Source of the DNA: Poriferisodalis sp965116245
GTDB lineage: Bacteria > Actinomycetota > Acidimicrobiia > Acidimicrobiales > Poriferisodalaceae
Direction: 5' to 3'
DNA length: 64,000 nucleotides
Assembly (NCBI GenBank): GCA_965116245.1
Contig: OZ220497.1
Coordinates: 1,364,001 to 1,428,000, forward strand
Position 1 is the first letter of the stretch, and the number at the start of each line of letters is the position of its first letter. The notes beneath the pieces are model-generated. The model saw only the letters and a list, made by a program, of their open reading frames with translations, was not told where the DNA came from and searched no databases. The position numbers and the translations under genes were made by a program. Below are positions 60,004 through 64,000 of the stretch, piece after piece.

Positions 60004-61200
60004 GTGATTGATATTCCCGAAATGCCGGAGCCGGAACTGGCGTTGGAGCTCACGCCTGAGGTGGCCGACGCCACAGTTGACCTGCACGACCAAGCGGTCA
60101 TTGAACGTGCGGCGCGTTGGGCTCGGTCCTACGTTGCGCCGCGCGCTGAGACTTGGGAGCGGGAGAGGCGCTTCGCTGCCGAAGCGTTCGCGAGTGCTGC
60201 CCAAAAGCAGCTTTGCGGGTTGCTGGTGCCCGCAGCCGATGGCGGAAGCGAAATGAGCCAAGTCGGCATGGCGCGCGTGCTCGAAGAGATCGCCGCAGCC
60301 GATTTTGCTACTGCCTTCGTGCTCGTGTGTCACAACAATCTGGCCGCTGCGGTCAGCCGACGGGCCGACCACGGACTGCGAGATCGGGTACTGGGACCAC
60401 TCACTTCGGGAGGTGGGCTGGGCGCGTTCCTGCTCACCGAGCCCGACGTGGGAAGTGACGCTGCCAAGATCACAACCGCCGCTCAGCGCGACGGGGATGA
60501 GTGGGTCATAGACGGGAGCAAGGCTTGGGTCACCAACGGGACTGTCGCCGACGTGTTGTCGGTGTATGCGCAGACCGATCCCTCCAAGGGACACCGCGGC
60601 ATAGCCGCGTTCATAGTTGACGGCAACGCTTATGGCGTTGAGCGCTCTCGGGGTTATGAGCTGTTCGGAGCTCACGGGTTGGGAACTAACGGCATTGATC
60701 TTCACCAATGCCGGGTACCTGATGCCGACCTACTGGCGCCGGTTGGTGAGGGCTTCGTGGCGGCGATGGAGGGCATTGACATTGCACGGGTGCTCGTTGC
60801 CGCGATGTGCTGCGGCATGATGCGCACCGGTCTGGCTACTGCAATTGACTATGTGCGTAGGCGTCAGGCGTTCGACGGTCGCATTGCCGATTTGGGGGCC
60901 GTGCGTTTCTGCCTAGCCGACGTTGCGACGGATCTGGAGGCCGCTCGCCTGCTGACGTATCGGGCCGCGCTATCGATAGCCGAAGGCCGCGCTGCTGGCG
61001 TTCAAGCCGCACATGCAAAAAAGTTCGCGACACGCGTGACTGAGCGTCGGTTGGCTGATTGCATGCAGGTGATGGGTGCCGTTGGTGCTCGCCGAGATCA
61101 CCCTCTGCCGCGGCATCTGGCTGCTTCAAGGCTGACTCACTATGTAGACGGCACGACCGAAATCCAAGACGTTGTGATCAGCCGGTCGCTGCTCGACTGA
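60004..61200 (+). CDS. Acyl-CoA dehydrogenase
   Basis: The 398-residue protein starts with GTG 60004. The fold is seen in LLVPAADGGSEMSQVGMARV, FLLTEPDVGSDAAKI (flavin and substrate loop), GSKAWVTNGTVADV, and the C-terminal helices with MQVMGAVGARRDHPL. In short- and medium-chain enzymes the catalytic base is the Glu of YEGT; here that stretch reads YVDGTTEIQ, giving Asp. The base may be weaker or moved, or the enzyme may act on an unusual acyl-CoA. It is coupled in position to the SDR upstream. Confidence 0.88.
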   Translation: MIDIPEMPEPELALELTPEVADATVDLHDQAVIERAARWARSYVAPRAETWERERRFAAEAFASAAQKQLCGLLVPAADGGSEMSQVGMARVLEEIAAADFATAFVLVCHNNLAAAVSRRADHGLRDRVLGPLTSGGGLGAFLLTEPDVGSDAAKITTAAQRDGDEWVIDGSKAWVTNGTVADVLSVYAQTDPSKGHRGIAAFIVDGNAYGVERSRGYELFGAHGLGTNGIDLHQCRVPDADLLAPVGEGFVAAMEGIDIARVLVAAMCCGMMRTGLATAIDYVRRRQAFDGRIADLGAVRFCLADVATDLEAARLLTYRAALSIAEGRAAGVQAAHAKKFATRVTERRLADCMQVMGAVGARRDHPLPRHLAASRLTHYVDGTTEIQDVVISRSLLD

Positions 61201-61216
61201 GCTAGTTGAATGATTT

Positions 61217-61250
61217 GAGCCGAATCTGGGTCAACGGACCAACTCGGCTC
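61217..61250. terminator. Hairpin between convergent genes
   Basis: GAGCCGA (61217-61223) and TCGGCTC (61244-61250) pair around a 20-base loop that can itself form GGTC/GACC. It lies between the acyl-CoA dehydrogenase (+) and the dehydrogenase-GcvT gene (-) and could end both. There is no T tract. A TTCAGCTACACAGCA-type repeat follows at 61260-61300. Confidence 0.35.
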
Positions 61251-61292
61251 GCGGACCAGCATTCAGCTACACAGCATTGAGCTACACAGCAT

Positions 61293-64000
61293 TCAGCTAC
61301 GCATCGCAGCACCATCACGATCCCAAAGGCAGCCGTCAACCAATTGAGCTCTACGTCGCTCTCCGACTATCTCTATCTCGAACTCGGCCTCGGCATCGTC
61401 GGCGGCGAACTTGGCGGGTACGTATCCCATTGCAACTGACTGAATGCTGTAATGAGCGAATCCCCCAGAGGTGACCCAGCCGAGCGGCTCACCGTTGCAG
61501 TAAATGGGCTCATCGCCCACGGCATCGAAGCCTGAACGGTCATTAGGGCCTTCGAGGGTCCAAGTTCGCAACACCATTGACCTTGCATCTGGCGAGTCTG
61601 TATCTGATGCGCCTGCATCTGTCGCACCTGTCGTTTGGGTTCCATCGTTGCCGTTGCCGCCTGCAGGCGCAGCAGACCAATCATGCTCGCCGTATTTGGC
61701 GACAAGTGCCGCACGTCCGACGAAGTCCGTTCCGTCGTCGCCGGGACGAGCGAACCGAACGAAGCGGCCCAGTCCCGCTTCAAAGGGATCGTAGATGGGT
61801 CGGTATTCGCGAGCCCAGCTACCGAAGCTCTTGTCAAGTCGCAAGGAGTTCAGCGCATGCAGTCCAAACAGGCGCAACCCGTGTGCCGCACCGTGTTTTG
61901 TGAGCAGACTGAACACATGCTGTAGGTGGCTGGCGTGCATCCACAGCTCATAGCCGAGGCTGCCGGTGTAGCTGAGTCGGCCACACCATGCGCGTGCCCA
62001 GCCGACGTCAATGGCGGTGAAGCTGCCGAATCGCATCGCCTCGGCGGACACATCCGAATCGGTCACTTCGCAGAGCAGTTGTCGAGACTTGGGCCCGGCG
62101 ATGGCGAGGCCACACAACTCAGTGCCGAGTGTCCGGTACCACGCCTGCGGTGCAGCTCCGGCGCCAATGTTCACGCTGTTGTGAGCCCCGCTGCGACCTA
62201 GCTGGCCGTAGCTCCAACTTTCTAGGTGGGCATCAAACCATCGTTCGTAGTAGCGCTCTGCAATACCAGAGCCGAACACCAAAAAGCGCTCATGGGAGGC
62301 CGTGTTTCCCGTAGCCCCGCCAGTCACTGTCGCCATCGGACCCTCGGCGCGCCCAGTGGAAGCTGGCAGACAAGCAATAGTGAGGTCTCCGGCGAGATTG
62401 CCAGCCTCGTTACACATTGGCGCCAGCGCGATTCGGCCCGGTTGCGGCAGTCGTGCAGCCACCAGGTGTGTCAACCAGGCTCGCGCTAGGGGTCCCTCAA
62501 TCAGGAATTTGGAGAATCCCGACGACTCCATGAGACCCACGTCATTGCGTACGGCGTGTACCTCTGCTTGAACGTGGGGCCATGCGTTGGATCTACCGAA
62601 CGTGACCTCTTCGGTCGCGCCCGGCTCGGGAGCGAACCACAAAGGCACTTCAAGGCCATAGGCATCACCGAACACGGCACCGGCTGAGCGTTGCGCTTCG
62701 TAAATGGATGTGGTGGCCAGTGGCCGACCCTCCGGTAGGAACTCATTTGGGAAGCTGATGCTGAAACGCCGCCTGTAATTTTCGCGCACTTTGGTTGCTG
62801 TGTAGGAGCGAGTCGCCCAATCGCCAAACCTCGCGACATCCATGGCCCACACGTCGAATCCAGGATCACCCTCAGTCATCCACTTCGATAGTGCGAGCCC
62901 CACGCCTCCCCCCTGAGAAAGCCCTGCCATCACAGCACACGCGGACCAGAAGCCGGGCAGCCCACGGATGGGTCCGACTAGTGGGTTCCCATCTGGCGCA
63001 AACGTAAACGGGCCATTGACAACCCGGGCGATGCCAGCGTTGGCCAGCACAGGAAAGTGCCGGAACGCAGTGTCCAGTGAGGGAGCAATGCGCTCAAGGT
63101 CGGGTGTCAACAGTCGCTTATCGAAATCCCATGGAGTCTGGCGACGCTGCCAGGCAACAGCGGCCTGCTCGTAGGTGCCCACGAGTAGGCCTTGGCCTTC
63201 CTGGCGAGTGTAAATCTCGCCTCCGAAGTCGATTGTGCCTAACAGTTCCGCACCGGTGTGTTTGTTGTGGGCGGTGATCTCTGCCAGTGGTTCGGTGATT
63301 ACGTAGGTGTGCTCCATCGCTAGGACTGGCAGCTCAAGGCCCACCATGCGCCCTACCTCACGTGCCCACAGGCCTCCTGCATTCACAACGTGAACTGCTT
63401 CGATCCACTCATCGCAGTCATCTGTGGCTGAGGCATCGTCACTTCGGTGTCCAGATGTGCCAGCGAGATCGCCGCGTGAGGTGTCGTAGAGGCCGATACG
63501 CCATGCGCCGTGCGGCGTACGCTCAATACAGCGAGCCCAGGTGTGGCGGCGAACCCGCGCGCCAGCATCCATCGCCGCCTTGGCGTATGCAAGGGTGACA
63601 CCGGTCGGGTCAACGTGGCCGTGGTCGGTGTCATACATCGCACCCACGAACTGGTCGGGGTCGATGATTGGCATTAGCTCAGCGGCCTCGTTGGCAGAGA
63701 TGATCTGCGATGTGATGCCCAGGTACTTTCCGCGGGCGTCGGTCATTCTCAGCCAGTCCAACCGTGCTGGCGTGTCTGCCAAGAAGACGGCGCCTGTGAG
63801 GTGGATGCCGCAGTCCTGACCCGAGAGCTCCTCAATCTCGCGGTACAGGTCAATCGTGTACTTCTGCAGTTTCGCTACGGTCGGGTCGGAGTTGATGGGG
63901 TGCATCCCACCCGCCGCGTGCCATGTTGAGCCCGCCGTTAGTTCGGAGCGTTCAAGTAGCACCACATCGGTCCAGCCAGCTCTAGTCAGGTGAAAGAGCA
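61293..64000 (-). CDS. Sarcosine/dimethylglycine dehydrogenase-like FAD protein with GcvT domain (5' end outside the window)
   Basis: The frame is open to the right edge of the window (HLTRAGWTDVVLLERSELTA), so the start is missing; 900 or so residues are present. The order is a DAO-type FAD domain (about 1-370, STWHAAGGMHPINSD), an FAO middle domain (about 375-430), and an aminomethyltransferase (GcvT) domain with its C-terminal barrel. The family oxidatively demethylates sarcosine, dimethylglycine or similar amines and passes the one-carbon unit to tetrahydrofolate. An Asp/Thr/Ala-rich insertion (TTGATDAGASDTDSPDAR) splits the C-terminal part. It fits with the MttB-family gene at the other edge. 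Confidence 0.9.
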   Translation of the reverse strand, partial: LFHLTRAGWTDVVLLERSELTAGSTWHAAGGMHPINSDPTVAKLQKYTIDLYREIEELSGQDCGIHLTGAVFLADTPARLDWLRMTDARGKYLGITSQIISANEAAELMPIIDPDQFVGAMYDTDHGHVDPTGVTLAYAKAAMDAGARVRRHTWARCIERTPHGAWRIGLYDTSRGDLAGTSGHRSDDASATDDCDEWIEAVHVVNAGGLWAREVGRMVGLELPVLAMEHTYVITEPLAEITAHNKHTGAELLGTIDFGGEIYTRQEGQGLLVGTYEQAAVAWQRRQTPWDFDKRLLTPDLERIAPSLDTAFRHFPVLANAGIARVVNGPFTFAPDGNPLVGPIRGLPGFWSACAVMAGLSQGGGVGLALSKWMTEGDPGFDVWAMDVARFGDWATRSYTATKVRENYRRRFSISFPNEFLPEGRPLATTSIYEAQRSAGAVFGDAYGLEVPLWFAPEPGATEEVTFGRSNAWPHVQAEVHAVRNDVGLMESSGFSKFLIEGPLARAWLTHLVAARLPQPGRIALAPMCNEAGNLAGDLTIACLPASTGRAEGPMATVTGGATGNTASHERFLVFGSGIAERYYERWFDAHLESWSYGQLGRSGAHNSVNIGAGAAPQAWYRTLGTELCGLAIAGPKSRQLLCEVTDSDVSAEAMRFGSFTAIDVGWARAWCGRLSYTGSLGYELWMHASHLQHVFSLLTKHGAAHGLRLFGLHALNSLRLDKSFGSWAREYRPIYDPFEAGLGRFVRFARPGDDGTDFVGRAALVAKYGEHDWSAAPAGGNGNDGTQTTGATDAGASDTDSPDARSMVLRTWTLEGPNDRSGFDAVGDEPIYCNGEPLGWVTSGGFAHYSIQSVAMGYVPAKFAADDAEAEFEIEIVGERRRAQLVDGCLWDRDGAAMRS

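Noticed and set aside
1..64000. tRNA, rRNA, IS elements, prophage genes
   Set aside because: No cloverleaf, rRNA stretch, transposase, integrase or phage structural gene was recognised on either strand by reading alone. A tRNAscan or profile search could overturn this.

Overview
The window is high-GC bacterial DNA that is densely coded, with many overlapping start/stop codons. The protein families point to an actinobacterium: a DUF222/HNH protein, DUF3556 and DUF4389 membrane proteins, a dodecin, an Rv2466c-like (mycothiol-linked) oxidoreductase, a two-domain VOC protein, and a LivH-LivM-LivG fusion. The abundance of CaiB/BaiF CoA-transferases, crotonases, SDRs, a PhyH dioxygenase and amidohydrolases suggests a heterotroph of the Acidimicrobiia type, perhaps marine or host-associated. 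That placement is inference. No rRNA, tRNA, CRISPR array, transposase or recognisable transcription factor was seen.

Layout. 1-6.3 kb: a degraded tandem duplication containing an MttB C-terminus (twice), shikimate-kinase-like genes (one a degenerate fusion to a DUF6338-type membrane domain), an AAA ATPase with a nested palindrome upstream, and a CaiB CoA-transferase (one intact, one 5'-truncated). 6.3-9.6 kb: an FMN glutamate-synthase-like gene and a PhyH gene, bracketed by an unusual set of hairpin elements with one constant loop and stems that vary between copies but pair within each copy. 9.7-15.4 kb: a frameshifted DUF4389 gene, a TPP enzyme, an HsaA-like flavoprotein coupled to an Ldh_2 dehydrogenase, and a DUF2269 protein. 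15.7-24.4 kb: a secreted Fn3 protein, Zn-alcohol dehydrogenase, SDR, MFS exporter, epoxide-hydrolase-like enzyme, crotonase, and a dodecin-USP-like fusion divergent from a free dodecin. 24.4-32.6 kb: a double-domain CoA-transferase, VOC protein, HSL-type esterase, and a crotonase/CoA-transferase/crotonase cluster. 32.9-36.3 kb: a DUF222-HNH protein and a secreted CWB2/RCC1-repeat protein with a 15-G tract upstream.

36.6-43.1 kb (minus strand): an amidohydrolase, a probable selenoprotein of the Rv2466c/DsbA family, a second double-domain CoA-transferase and a beta-lactamase-like lipoprotein. 43.2-48.8 kb: an acyl-CoA synthetase, an amidohydrolase, a CaiB CoA-transferase and a DUF1015 protein. 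48.9-57.6 kb: a branched-chain amino-acid-type ABC importer (lipoprotein, LivH-LivM-LivG fusion, LivF) followed by DUF3556 and a CrtI-like FAD oxidoreductase. 57.6-64 kb: an amidohydrolase, an SDR, an acyl-CoA dehydrogenase, and a sarcosine/dimethylglycine dehydrogenase-like gene that runs off the right edge.

Taken together the genes describe uptake of small organic acids or amino acids, CoA activation or transfer, beta-oxidation-like steps and methylated-amine breakdown (MttB at one edge, a DMGDH-like enzyme at the other). The three points most worth attention are (i) the in-frame UGA at the first active-site Cys of the Rv2466c-like gene, followed at the expected distance by a bacterial SECIS-like hairpin; (ii) the constant-loop/variable-stem palindromes; and (iii) pervasive 13-22 bp tandem duplications in linkers, gene ends and spacers, one of which breaks a gene.
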